Positions 14,351 to 14,465 of a DNA stretch of 14,465 nucleotides are shown here, piece after piece; the first letter of the stretch is position 1; each line of letters opens with the position of its first letter. The notes beneath the pieces were generated by a model. It made no database searches and was not told the DNA's origin. It worked only from the letters and a program-made list of their open reading frames with translations. The stretch lies in the NCBI GenBank assembly GCA_964558665.1, contig CAZLFA010000083.1:1-14465 (forward strand), in the 5' to 3' direction. Position numbers and translations under genes: made by a program. The DNA is from CAZLFA01 sp964558665. GTDB lineage: Bacteria > Desulfobacterota > Syntrophia > Syntrophales > PHBD01.

Positions 14351-14465
14351 GAATAACTTCGCAAGCGGTTCTTAATTGCAGATCCTGCATTTTCATGCCA
14401 TAATTGAAATTAAACCATCTTTCGTCTTTAAGTTGAAGTCCTAGGGTTGAGTAGTCCGCAATGCT

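Noticed and set aside
1..14465. CRISPR arrays, tRNA, rRNA, integron attC sites
   Set aside because: No regularly spaced direct repeats, cloverleaf-like sequences, rRNA stretches or attC-type structures were seen on either strand.

Overview
The window looks like an accessory stretch of chromosome from an anaerobic Gram-negative bacterium. Desulfobacterota (sulfate-reducing or syntrophic 'deltaproteobacteria') is my best guess. It rests on a single-chain pyruvate:ferredoxin oxidoreductase whose landmark residues match, from memory, the numbering of the Desulfovibrio africanus enzyme, on a PAS-PAS-LuxR regulator of a type common in that group, and on a PBP-like regulator remnant. This is inference; no rRNA or other taxonomic marker is present.

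Layout. (1) Positions 1-1216 are a gene graveyard: a possible mobile-element terminus at the very edge, a 5'-truncated and frameshifted PBP-like regulator, and a membrane-protein gene broken by an in-frame TAG, a probable frameshift and the insertion of a transposon. (2) Positions 1217 to about 5591 are a Tn3-family (Tn21/Tn501-like) transposition module. It has one clear 38-bp terminal inverted repeat, tnpA and tnpR on the minus strand, a res/promoter region, and a divergent DinJ/YafQ-type toxin-antitoxin pair with a perfect palindromic operator. The second terminal repeat was not found. (3) Positions 5784-6953 (minus) hold an arsR-tauE/safE operon with a promoter and dyad upstream. (4) Positions 7359-11416 (minus) hold an unrecognised 150-residue protein followed by nifJ, likely co-transcribed, behind a leader rich in inverted repeats. 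(5) Positions 11711-12970 (minus) encode a PAS-PAS-LuxR regulator whose true start is probably internal to the longest open frame. (6) Positions 13194-14311 (minus) hold a TetR regulator and an SRPBCC protein overlapping by 4 bp, driven by a strong promoter embedded in a perfect inverted repeat and apparently giving a nearly leaderless mRNA.

How it works together. The Tn3 module is self-contained: resolvase, transposase, and an addiction pair that would favour retention. The chromosomal part is mainly anaerobic pyruvate metabolism (NifJ) plus three regulator/effector pairs: thiol-rich ArsR with an anion permease, PAS-LuxR near hypothetical-nifJ, and TetR with SRPBCC. I see no clearly new defence or biosynthetic system. 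The least explained items are the 150-residue nifJ partner with its structured leader, and the missing transposon end.
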